Positions 1 through 7,865 of a DNA stretch of 64,000 nucleotides are shown piece after piece; position 1 is the stretch's first letter; the number at the start of each line of letters is the position of its first letter. The DNA comes from Vibrio sp. CDRSL-10 TSBA (lineage in GTDB: Bacteria; Pseudomonadota; Gammaproteobacteria; Enterobacterales; Vibrionaceae), in NCBI GenBank assembly GCA_039696685.1, contig CP155566.1, positions 2,852,001 through 2,916,000 of the forward strand, written 5' to 3'. Position numbers and translations under genes: made by a program. The notes beneath the pieces were generated by a model, which saw only the letters and a list, made by a program, of their open reading frames with translations, was not told the DNA's origin and did no database searches.

Positions 1-1815
1 ATCGCGGTTGACACCCAGCTTAGCCAGGGTCTGTGACACGTTGTCGATCCCCAGCTGCATGCCCAGCCTGACCGTCGGCACATTGAGTGACTTGGCCAGC
101 GCGAGATAGAGCGGCACTTCACCGCGATACTGACGATCGAAATTGCGCGGTGACCAGGTGGTACCTTCACTGCCCTGCAAAGTAATCGGTTTATCGATCA
201 AAGTGGTCGCAAGAGAATATTTTTCCGGCTGTTCGAGGGCTGTCATGTACACCGCCGGCTTAACCAGCGAGCCAATCGGGCGGCTGGCGTTCAGCGCACG
301 GTTAAAACCGTCATAGCCGGTGCGTTTACCACCAACCATAGCGCGGATTTCACCGCTGTGACGATCAACAGCAATTGCCGCGGCTTCCAGCTCTTTCCCT
401 GCGCGCTTAGCCAGAATCGGCACCTGATTTTCCACCGCCGCTTCGAGCTTATCCTGCGACACCGGATCCAATGAGGTAAACACCCGTAAACCGGTATCCG
501 ACTTAAACACGTCACCCAGCTTGTCTTTCAGCTCAATCGACAACTGCTGGAAATAAGCCGGCTGACGGCTGGCAATACGGGCATGCTTTTGCACATCCAG
601 CGGCCGGCTCACTGCCTGCTCGTACTGCTTGGCGTTGAGCAAATCCTGATCCATTAAGAGCTTAAGCACCAGATCGCGACGCTCTTTGGCCCGCTCCGGG
701 AAACGCATCGGATTATAGTAGGACGGGCCTTTCACCATGCCCACCAGCAGCGCCAGTTGATCAAGCCGCAGCTCCTGCAGCGGCTGACCGAAGTACAGGC
801 GCGATGCCAGACCAAAGCCATGCACCGCTTCGTTGCCGTTCTGGCCGAGATACACTTCATTAAGATAAGCTTCGAGGATTCGGTCTTTGCTGTAACGATA
901 ATCAATGATCAGCGCCATATAGGCTTCGCGCAGCTTGCGCCACAGGGTACGATCGCTGGAAAGGAAGATGTTTTTGGCCAACTGCTGGGTCAGGGTACTA
1001 CCGCCCTGCACTGTGCGGCCGGCTTTCAGGTTGGCCACCATCGCGCGGGCAATCGCCATCGGCGACACACCATCATGCTGATAAAAGTTGCGATCTTCGG
1101 TCGTCAGCAGGGCATCGATCATCACTTCCGGAAACTGTTCACGGCGCAGGAATAAACGTTGCTCTGCGGTGTTCTTTTCCAGCATACCCAGCATTTTCGG
1201 CTCGATACGCAGATAACCGAGATCACCCCGTTTTTCCAGTGACTGAATCCGGGTCAGCTGGTTACCGTCAAAAAACAGCATCACATGCCGGTCCGGCTCT
1301 GGACCATCGGCAAATTCAAACGGACGACGAATCATTTCTATCCGGGTTGACGACGCAGAATACTCGCCCGGATAACGTGGCTGACTCACTTTGCGATAAT
1401 TGAGTACTTCCAGCTCATTACGCATTTCAGCGATGCTGATTTCGCTGCCCGGTTCCAGTGTCAGAATGCGGGCATACACCACGGTCGGCAGCTCAAACAA
1501 CTGACCTTCAAAACGCTGTTTGATCATGCTGTCGAGATAGATCCCGGTAAACAGCAAAACGGCGGCCAGAGCCAGTCCCGCTTTCCAGCTCAGACTCCAC
1601 AAGCGTCGCTTCCACGATGGTTTGCCCGGTTTCTTACCGCCATTAGACGTTTTGCCTGCGCTTGGTTTACGCGCCGCACGCTTTTTCGGCGCACCACTTT
1701 TAGATGCACTACTTTTAGATGCATTACTTTTAGCTGTATTGCTTTTAGACGAATCATTTTTCGCCGCCTGACTTTTGCGGCTATCGCCTTGTGAGGTATT
1801 GCTTTGTCTGGTCAT
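1..1815 (-). CDS. mrcB: Penicillin-binding protein 1B (bifunctional peptidoglycan synthase), C-terminus off the window
   Basis: Inner-membrane bifunctional murein synthase that polymerises lipid II (glycosyltransferase) and cross-links the glycan strands (transpeptidase). The first 605 residues are present in one uninterrupted frame. A basic Lys/Ser/Ala-rich cytoplasmic tail contains short degenerate repeats (NASKS, SASKS). A single membrane segment follows near residues 74-95, then a UB2H-like region. The GT51 domain has EDRNFYQHDGVS and GGSTLTQQLAKN. The transpeptidase domain begins with the active-site SLVK in RPIGSLVKP. The ATG at 1815 overlaps the displaced hrpB stop by 4 bases, which shows an ancestral hrpB-mrcB operon. 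The island at 1878-13375 now separates mrcB from hrpB, so its transcription must start within or beyond the island. Family assignment is secure. Confidence 0.97.
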   Translation of the reverse strand, partial: MTRQSNTSQGDSRKSQAAKNDSSKSNTAKSNASKSSASKSGAPKKRAARKPSAGKTSNGGKKPGKPSWKRRLWSLSWKAGLALAAVLLFTGIYLDSMIKQRFEGQLFELPTVVYARILTLEPGSEISIAEMRNELEVLNYRKVSQPRYPGEYSASSTRIEMIRRPFEFADGPEPDRHVMLFFDGNQLTRIQSLEKRGDLGYLRIEPKMLGMLEKNTAEQRLFLRREQFPEVMIDALLTTEDRNFYQHDGVSPMAIARAMVANLKAGRTVQGGSTLTQQLAKNIFLSSDRTLWRKLREAYMALIIDYRYSKDRILEAYLNEVYLGQNGNEAVHGFGLASRLYFGQPLQELRLDQLALLVGMVKGPSYYNPMRFPERAKERRDLVLKLLMDQDLLNAKQYEQAVSRPLDVQKHARIASRQPAYFQQLSIELKDKLGDVFKSDTGLRVFTSLDPVSQDKLEAAVENQVPILAKRAGKELEAAAIAVDRHSGEIRAMVGGKRTGYDGFNRALNASRPIGSLVKPAVYMTALEQPEKYSLATTLIDKPITLQGSEGTTWSPRNFDRQYRGEVPLYLALAKSLNVPTVRLGMQLGIDNVSQTLAKLGVNRD

Positions 1816-1877
1816 GAATTCAGTTGTCGCTTGGTTTTGGTCGTCGCGGTGTGGTTCGCCGGGTCATCAGGCCACAC
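1812..1877 (-). pseudogene. hrpB: Detached 3' end of hrpB left by island insertion
   Basis: Read on the minus strand from about 1877, this encodes VWPDDPANHTATTKTKRQLN followed by Ser and a TGA at 1814-1812. This is the expected C-terminal tail of the HrpB helicase (a WPDDPAN motif follows RYPKH in the family). The main hrpB copy at 13355-15773 reads RYPKH and then changes to NWDLPD and stop. The two pieces together make a normal hrpB end, so the 11.5-kb island sits exactly between them. The fragment has no start and probably yields no product, but it overlaps the mrcB ATG in an ATGA. Confidence 0.93.
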
Positions 1878-1904
1878 ATTTTGATTACTGTGCGACTGTA
1901 TAGA

Positions 1905-2030
1905 AGATTGACACCTCAGGAAACTCCTAATACCTGAGCCATGAGACCATAATGAACTTAAAAACATTGACAACCCTTTGTATCCCTAATCATTGACAAA
2001 TATTGACTGTGTGACGGCTGATATTGACTA
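1905..2030 (+). repeat. Left subterminal TTGAC-type repeats of the island
   Basis: AGATTGACA at 1905-1913, CATTGACA at 1965-1972, CATTGACA at 1991-1998, ATTGACTG at 2002-2009 and ATTGACTA at 2023-2030 all point into the island. The same AGATTGACA and CATTGACA are found in opposite orientation at the right end. Clustered short repeats at both ends are typical of recombinase-binding sites. That function here is an inference. Confidence 0.6.
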
Positions 2031-2090
2031 AGCTGTACTGATTTATACTCAATCTTACACAATATACTGATGAGTCGCGACCAACTCGTA

Positions 2091-2120
2091 CAGACAGCCT
2101 GCTGGCAGACAGCCTGCTGG
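2091..2120. repeat. Perfect 15-base tandem duplication
   Basis: CAGACAGCCTGCTGG occurs twice head to tail (2091-2105 and 2106-2120) in the non-coding left part of the island. No function is evident. Confidence 0.85.
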
Positions 2121-2358
2121 CATAAAGTATCATACTCGTAGTAACTCATTTCTGGACAATTCTGTTTCAGTGACTTTGCTAAATTAGCTTTTAACGGATT
2201 ATCTAGGGTATAGCAGAAACCTCCAACCTAATGGACAAATTCACTCAACCACTACACTCAAGCACCTAAAGGTATGGTTCCAGTTATTCTCTGTTAGTGA
2301 CACTGCTACAAGGTAGTATTTCATATACTGCCCATAGAGTTAGCAACTAGAAACAGGG

Positions 2359-2985
2359 TTAAGATTTAATCGCAAGATACGATCCAGCGGCAATCATTAT
2401 CCCTCCAGCACTCTTGTTCAATCTCTTATGTGCAACCGGAGTTTTTAGCATCGTTGCCATTCTACCTGCCGCAAAAGCAATCAACATAAGTCCAGAAAAT
2501 AAGGCGACAAAAGAAAGAAATGACACGAGAACTACATCTTCAATCTGCAATGCGCTTAAGTCTATGAAAGTAGGCAAGAATGATATGTAAAAAATAATAA
2601 CTTTCGGATTTGAAGCTGATATCAAGAAACCTTGCACCAAGTTAGACAGTGCAGAATATTTTTTGTTAGTAGATTGATTTTTAATCTCACTTTTCACTCG
2701 CGGAGCTGATGTGAAAATTTTATAACCGAGAAAAATTAAATACGCCGCTCCTAAATACCTGATGACTAGAAATGCTTCAGCCCAATTATCAGCAATAGTA
2801 GCCAGACCAACGCAGGCTAAAACAAGATAAATTAGATCACTTAAAATCATTCCTAGTGCTAGATTTATACACTGACGCGGACCGAAAACTAAAGCTCTTG
2901 CCAGAATAGCAAAAACTCCAGGACCAGGTGTTATTCCAAAAATAAACATAGCAATGAAAAATATGAACGCTTCATGTAATGACAT
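2359..2985 (-). CDS. LysE/RhtB-family amino-acid exporter
   Basis: 208-residue polytopic inner-membrane protein of the LysE/RhtB family, which exports amino acids or small derivatives by proton antiport. Visible features are the family N-terminal ITPGPGV motif after the first membrane segment, five or six hydrophobic segments, and the NPKVIIFYISFLPTF stretch in the second half. Length is normal for the family. It lies 46 bases downstream of a LysR regulator on the same strand, so the two are probably co-transcribed. Substrate cannot be inferred. It is island cargo, AT-rich and with no frameshift. Confidence 0.85.
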   Translation of the reverse strand: MSLHEAFIFFIAMFIFGITPGPGVFAILARALVFGPRQCINLALGMILSDLIYLVLACVGLATIADNWAEAFLVIRYLGAAYLIFLGYKIFTSAPRVKSEIKNQSTNKKYSALSNLVQGFLISASNPKVIIFYISFLPTFIDLSALQIEDVVLVSFLSFVALFSGLMLIAFAAGRMATMLKTPVAHKRLNKSAGGIMIAAGSYLAIKS

Positions 2986-3031
2986 TTTATACTCCTAATG
3001 TACCGCTTTAGGCGATGAATCGTACTGAAAC

Positions 3032-3892
3032 TTAAATATGCTTCAGTACACTAATAATTTGTTCGTAAGCGATATCAGCAGCTTTGTTCTTTAGCGATTT
3101 CGGACTGCGAATTATTGCTACTTCAAGTTCCGGCAAATCGGGCATGCCGTGTCGTTTATCCAATACTTTAAGATTCAGCGGTAAGCTACAGCGTGTTAAA
3201 ACCGCAATAGCCATACCACTTTCTGCTACAGCTATCTGACCTGCAACATTTGGGCTTTGGTAGACAATACGATATTTACGTTCTTGAGCCGAAATAGCTG
3301 TTAATACCTCAGCACGAATTCGGCTACCTAATTCATGAACGGCGATAGGAAGTGGTTCTTGCATCCATATATCATGCTGTTGCCCAGCAACCCAAACCAA
3401 TTCTTCTTTGAAGAGAAGCTCCCCTCGGTTTGGAGCATCTCGGGTTATTACTGCAATATCTAATTCATTACGCTCTACCTTTGGTATGAGGGCTGTTGAA
3501 TGCTCACAAACCAGAGTTATATCAATTCCGCTATACCGGCTGGTAAATGTACGTAGAACAGAGGGTAGGTAAGCCATTGCATAGTCATCCGGTATACCAA
3601 TGTTCACTTGCCCTACAAGGGTCCCATCATGAAACATTTCCCATGCCTGTGCATTCGCATCCAGTATTTTTCGCGCATGCCTTAACAAATCAGCACCCGC
3701 TGGAGTTAAGGACATGTGATGTGGTCCCCGATTTAGCAATGATCGACCAACACAATCTTCAAGTTTTTTTATCTGCATACTCACAGCAGACTGAGAACGA
3801 CAGATTTGCTTCGCCGCCGATGTTAGAGAGCCTGAATCTACAACTGCCACAAAAGCTTTCAGCCAAGAGACTTGGATATCCTTGTTATGCAC
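3032..3892 (-). CDS. LysR-family transcriptional regulator
   Basis: 286 residues. The N-terminal winged helix-turn-helix (about residues 9-67, with SLTSAAKQICRSQSAVSMQI) is followed by a periplasmic-binding-protein-like effector domain. Such regulators typically control the neighbouring divergent gene. Here an exporter gene lies divergently at 4050 and another exporter directly downstream at 2985, so it probably senses an amino acid or analogue and controls export. The gap between the divergent starts (3893-4049) is the likely operator region. Effector unknown. Confidence 0.88.
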   Translation of the reverse strand: MHNKDIQVSWLKAFVAVVDSGSLTSAAKQICRSQSAVSMQIKKLEDCVGRSLLNRGPHHMSLTPAGADLLRHARKILDANAQAWEMFHDGTLVGQVNIGIPDDYAMAYLPSVLRTFTSRYSGIDITLVCEHSTALIPKVERNELDIAVITRDAPNRGELLFKEELVWVAGQQHDIWMQEPLPIAVHELGSRIRAEVLTAISAQERKYRIVYQSPNVAGQIAVAESGMAIAVLTRCSLPLNLKVLDKRHGMPDLPELEVAIIRSPKSLKNKAADIAYEQIISVLKHI

Positions 3893-4049
3893 CTAAATTA
3901 CCTTAGCATTCGATATTGTAATAATAATGTACATTATTATTCGTTTTAATAAAACCACTTTGATGTATATAGTCAACTGTGACGCTAAACAGCCTTACCT
4001 GATTGTCATGAGGCTACAGGAATATTGCATTGGGCTACTTAATAACGGT

Positions 4050-4700
4050 ATGAATTATATGGAAATTCAACAACTAGTCTCATTCTTGACGACCTCTCTC
4101 ATTATCGCGTGCGTGCCTGGCGCGAACAACTTACTTTCATTCCAGAATGGTGCAAGTTGGGGTATCCGAGTAGCTATGTTTGCTATATTGGGGCGGTGTT
4201 TAGCATATGCAGTGATGATATGGGGAGTCATCGCAGGATTGGGGCATTTGTTAGAGGCGTCGGATAGTGCGATGCTGATAATCAAGTGGTTTGGTGTGAT
4301 CTATTTAAGTTGGATTGGCATCAAAATGGTGCGGTCATGTAAATCCATCGGCTACAACTTAGAAGAAGGTGAATACAAGGCTGAAAGTACTTTATTAAAT
4401 ATCCTTGTTCAGGCAAGAAAAGAATTTGTCGTAGCAATAAGTAACCCTAAAGCAATTCTTTTATTCAGTGCGCTTCTACCTCAATTTGTCTTGATAGATA
4501 GCGTTGTAAGTGGTTCAACGCAATTGGCCATCCTTGGTGTGGTTTATGGTTTAGTTGAATGGGGTACGGCTTCGGTATATGCCATCTTTGGCAAAATGGC
4601 AGTTCGAGGTTCAAATAATGGAAATAGACTTAAAATAATACAGTTAGCTTCTGGAATACTCATGATACTAACGGCTTGGCTGTTCGCATTTACAAAATAG
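4050..4700 (+). CDS. LysE/RhtB-family exporter, second copy
   Basis: Polytopic LysE-family protein of about 216 residues: CVPGANNLLSFQNG near the N-terminus in place of the usual TPGP, hydrophobic helices throughout, and SNPKAILLFSALLPQF in the middle as in other members. The frame is open from 3927, but the 41 residues before Met4050 do not look like the family. Starts at 4050 (MNYMEIQQ) or 4059 are more plausible, although neither has a strong ribosome-binding site. It is divergent from the LysR gene. It differs clearly from the exporter at 2359-2985, so it is not a recent duplication. Confidence 0.83.
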   Translation: MNYMEIQQLVSFLTTSLIIACVPGANNLLSFQNGASWGIRVAMFAILGRCLAYAVMIWGVIAGLGHLLEASDSAMLIIKWFGVIYLSWIGIKMVRSCKSIGYNLEEGEYKAESTLLNILVQARKEFVVAISNPKAILLFSALLPQFVLIDSVVSGSTQLAILGVVYGLVEWGTASVYAIFGKMAVRGSNNGNRLKIIQLASGILMILTAWLFAFTK

Positions 4701-5014
4701 CAAATCTCGGACAACTTATTTGGCGATCGTTAGCACATTAGATTTAGATACTAACAGATTCATACATTACTAAAATTTGGGCTTATTTAAGCCAATAATC
4801 TTAACAGTCTGGAACTCGCCGACTCAGAAAGGGGCATTTTCGTGTTACATGCCCCCGCCAGCATACATCTGGACAGAAATTACTTAGACTCAGTATTCTG
4901 AATTTTTCACTTAGGATAATCTGAAGCTAATCAAAAAGTCTAAGAACGTTGGCTTTCCTAAAATAGTTGTCATTCACGGTTTAAATTGTTCTAAACGTGC
5001 TGCTCTATATCACA
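4701..5014. other. Island intergenic region with a stem-loop
   Basis: 314 bases between two convergent genes with no supported gene. It contains a 7-bp inverted repeat GGGGCAT / ATGCCCC (4831-4837 and 4849-4855) with an 11-base loop. It lacks a following T-run, so it is at best a weak terminator for the exporter gene. Nothing else is recognised. Confidence 0.5.
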
Positions 5015-6539
5015 CTAAATATTTCCACAACATTTCTTAAACTTTCTTTGGCTACCGCAAGGACAAAGTTTATTTCTATCGGTTCCCTTCATTTCCGATA
5101 CTTTCATAGACTTACGAGGGTTATTAATATCTTCTGGGAATTCATTCACTTTCCCGTGGAACATCTTTCTTTTACTTAGTAGCCCATTTGCAATGTACTC
5201 TTTTTGTACAATTTTTGCCTCAATTTCCTGTTCTTCATCCCATTCAGAGAAATCACAAAAAACATAATCTTGCCCCTGTTGAAAAAAGGTGTCGGTTAAG
5301 GGACGATCATCATTTCTAGTCTCACAAGCAACGCCAATGACCGCCTTTAAACTGGGATGGTTCAACTTGGAAAACTGACAGTAATCTGTCAACATTTGAA
5401 GTCTCATCTCTCGATACTGAGTCTTGGATAGACTACCAACTGTATTTGGTACAACTAGAAAAAGGTAGGCAAGCTCAGGGTCTCTAGGGTCAAGTAATAT
5501 TCTAGTTTCCTCGCTGACCAGGTAAAGCTTTATAATAGAAGTTTAAGAACCCATCTGCTAAAAATCTTCTTTCAAACCTTGTAGTTTCCGCCATTTGACG
5601 AAGACATGGTTCAATATCAGATGGGGACTCCCAATTATTTCTTTCAGATGTGCCATTTAATATATGGAAGGAAAAACTATCGATTAATCCATCCCAAAAG
5701 TAACTCACCTTATCATGACGTTTTTTCTCTAAAAAGTATGGGTTGGAATAAAGTTTTTCAATACCACCCTTATCAATTTTTAGCCCAGAATTTTTTTTAA
5801 GCTTTTCTATATCTAGCCAGTAAACATTTCTATCATTATCAAAGTTTTCATAGAATAATTGTATTAAATCTGATTCGGACTTTATAAAAACATTATCTGT
5901 ATATGAGATTACGCGTTCTCTTAATTTCAGGTAATTTATAAAATCATGAGCAGTATCAAACTCTTCTAAGACCAATTTTACTGTTGCTTCATTAAAAACA
6001 TGAACAAAACCGTCTTCATTTATTTCACCAATCGTAAAAGGCTTGGCATGTTCAATATTCCAGTTTTGCTCCCCCTTCAAGCTGTTATCGATGAAAAATG
6101 AAGCTTCACTATTATGCGTTTCTATATGCTGCTCTATCCCATGACAAACAACGATATTGTGAAATTTCACTTCATCGGATGATGGAATTTTTACTGGTAA
6201 CTTTTTCTGACATACCTTGTCTACATATACACGATCAGGGCTTTTTGTATACCAACGAGTGGCACCTTTGATTTGCTTAATTGAGTCACCTATTGCTCTT
6301 CTTGCCCAACGGCTCCAACCGATGTCTAACTTCTTATCCTCATTGAATTTTATTTTCTTATCACTAAATAAAAGTATATCGTTACCGAATATTACCGTTA
6401 GATCGCATATTTCTTTTCCATCACCATTATTGGTTTTTCCTTGATCTCGAAAAAGATTTGGCCATGCCCAAAATTTCAGAAATGATCTTTCCCCTAAATT
6501 ATTTATGAATTCCTCTTCTTTTGTAAAACCTGTTGCCAT
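5015..6539 (-). CDS. Large SEC-C protein with nuclease-like N-terminal motif (frameshifted in this sequence)
   Basis: Two reading frames (6539-5502 and 5407-5015 plus its open upstream part) join into one 507-residue protein if one base is removed from GTTTC at 5505-5509. The N-terminal half has GKEICDLTVIFGNDILLFSDKK, spread over about 22 residues. The D...(S)DK spacing resembles a PD-(D/E)XK nuclease core. The C-terminus is a SEC-C zinc-binding motif (CPCGS...KKCC). The start at 6539 is chosen because GAAGG lies 7 bases upstream; an in-frame ATG at 6578 is the alternative. No specific function is known. SEC-C proteins with such N-termini in mobile elements are plausible defence genes, which is inference. 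Confidence 0.65.
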
Positions 6540-6712
6540 TTCGCCGCCTTCATCATATTGCTTTAAGTTTTCTTTCATACAGAGAGCATGTAACCTTACA
6601 TATAGATACTCAACAATAGAATAGTCCTATAACACTAGGGTATTTCTGATTTGTGAAGACCTGGTTACTCGATATCCCGCTAAAACCACTTATGAATTGC
6701 TACAAGCCGAGA

Positions 6713-7030
6713 TCAGATAGTTTCTGAATCAATAATACGCTCACCTTCTTCCAGCCTAAATCTCGCAAAATCAAGATAAATAGTAAAATCGACATCTTCA
6801 ATCTCTGAAGATGAATTTTGAATAAAGTCTAAACATTGTTCTAAACATCTTTTCACTTCACGGTATCCGAGGACATTTTGAATAGCATCATTGCCATACA
6901 TAGATCCAATTTTTTCACTAACGTTTTCAAGTTGCTCTAACTTTGCTTTTACAGCAGCGCTAGATAGTGCTTTTTCATATCGACCTTCTACAATCTTACT
7001 GAATAAGTGATCAATAAATGGTTTTTTCAT
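6713..7030 (-). CDS. Small protein of unknown function
   Basis: 105 residues, mostly predicted helical, acidic at the C-terminus and with no recognised motif. A strong GAGGAA ribosome-binding site lies 7 bases before the ATG at 7030, which makes it a credible gene. It lies upstream of and on the same strand as the SEC-C gene, with about 170 bases between them. It could be a partner of that gene, but nothing in the protein shows it. Confidence 0.6.
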   Translation of the reverse strand: MKKPFIDHLFSKIVEGRYEKALSSAAVKAKLEQLENVSEKIGSMYGNDAIQNVLGYREVKRCLEQCLDFIQNSSSEIEDVDFTIYLDFARFRLEEGERIIDSETI

Positions 7031-7456
7031 GGTTCTTCCTCACAATTTGTGGATAAATAATAGATAGTTATATCAAAATAAAAGTTTCTTTTAATAGAGC
7101 TTATATATTTTTATCTAGGCATACAAACACCTCCTTTTGCAAAGGATAAAATATTTAGATATTGAAAGGCCATCAGAATGATGATGTGTGGTTTATATTT
7201 TAGATTAGTTAGAGAAGACTAGAACTAGCCCATACCTCTATTATACCGTAAACCGCCCTTTAATGCAAACAATTATCAATTGCATGTCGGTGGTTATTGT
7301 AGTGTATCAGTCGTAACACACAAAGGGGCAAAGGCGTGATAGAGCAATCTGTCAGATCTTGCAATCTGTCAGATCTGGTTACATCACTGTTTCAACTCTG
7401 ATAGATTCAGTCCAGACTAATCCAACTAAGCATACCAACCAGCCCTCAACTGAAAA
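7031..7456. other. Island intergenic region with a 16-base direct repeat
   Basis: 426 bases between the recombinase operon and the cargo, with no supported gene. GCAATCTGTCAGATCT occurs at 7344-7359 and again at 7361-7376 (17-base period). This may mark the inner edge of the recombinase module, but there is no direct evidence of function. Confidence 0.55.
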
Positions 7457-7865
7457 TCACCTGAACTTCGTCACATTTGAGGTCTTATCTAGCATTAGTT
7501 CTAACTCCCTAACACGGTGCACTAGTATAACCTCACGCGCAAGAGACTCCTCTAGACGTTGTTTCGTCATAGCTAGTTTCTGAGTTCATTTTCTCAATTT
7601 TTTGGTTATGCCGCCTTTTAACCTCGGCCTTTGATAAAGAGTTATTATCCTGATTGGCCTTAATTGCATCAATCATAGCTATAATTGCTTGATGGCTTGG
7701 GCGACTCCGTTTTAGGTACCCACTATCGAACCCAGCCTCTTGTGAAACTACAGATGCAGTTATTTTGTTATGTGTAATACCAATAAACTTTTCATTGATT
7801 GGCTTACCTTCCTTTAGGCGCTCGATTGCATCATAACAAGCACTCAAACCATTTACTTGACTCAT
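7457..7865 (-). CDS. Small DNA-binding/coiled-coil protein of the recombinase operon (frameshifted)
   Basis: 135 residues after removal of one base from GTTTC at 7576-7580. Without that repair it ends prematurely in an unrelated tail. The N-terminal 75 residues look like a helix-turn-helix region (ITASVVSQEAGFDSGYLKRS). The repaired C-terminus is a heptad-like coiled coil (LEESLAREVILVHRVRELEL). Its ATG overlaps the int3 stop as ATGA. A small basic coiled-coil protein after the recombinase genes is the arrangement of tnpC in Tn554-like elements, where it assists transposition. Equivalence here is by position and appearance, not by proven homology. Confidence 0.65.

Larger units (their letters stand above)
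1878..2358. other. Non-coding left end of the island
   Basis: 481 bases with no convincing gene. A short minus-strand reading frame at 1958-2149 overlaps the end repeats and has no family features. The stretch holds the left subterminal TTGAC repeats (1905-2030) and a perfect 15-base tandem duplication (2091-2120). It also probably holds whatever promoter now serves mrcB, although no clear promoter can be named. Confidence 0.6.

Noticed and set aside
1958..2149. 63-residue minus-strand open frame at the island left end
   Set aside because: It spans the end repeats and the tandem duplication, with low-complexity content and no supporting signal.
5015..5407. Separate small SEC-C gene
   Set aside because: The upstream codons remain open and coding-like, and one-base repair joins it to the preceding large protein.
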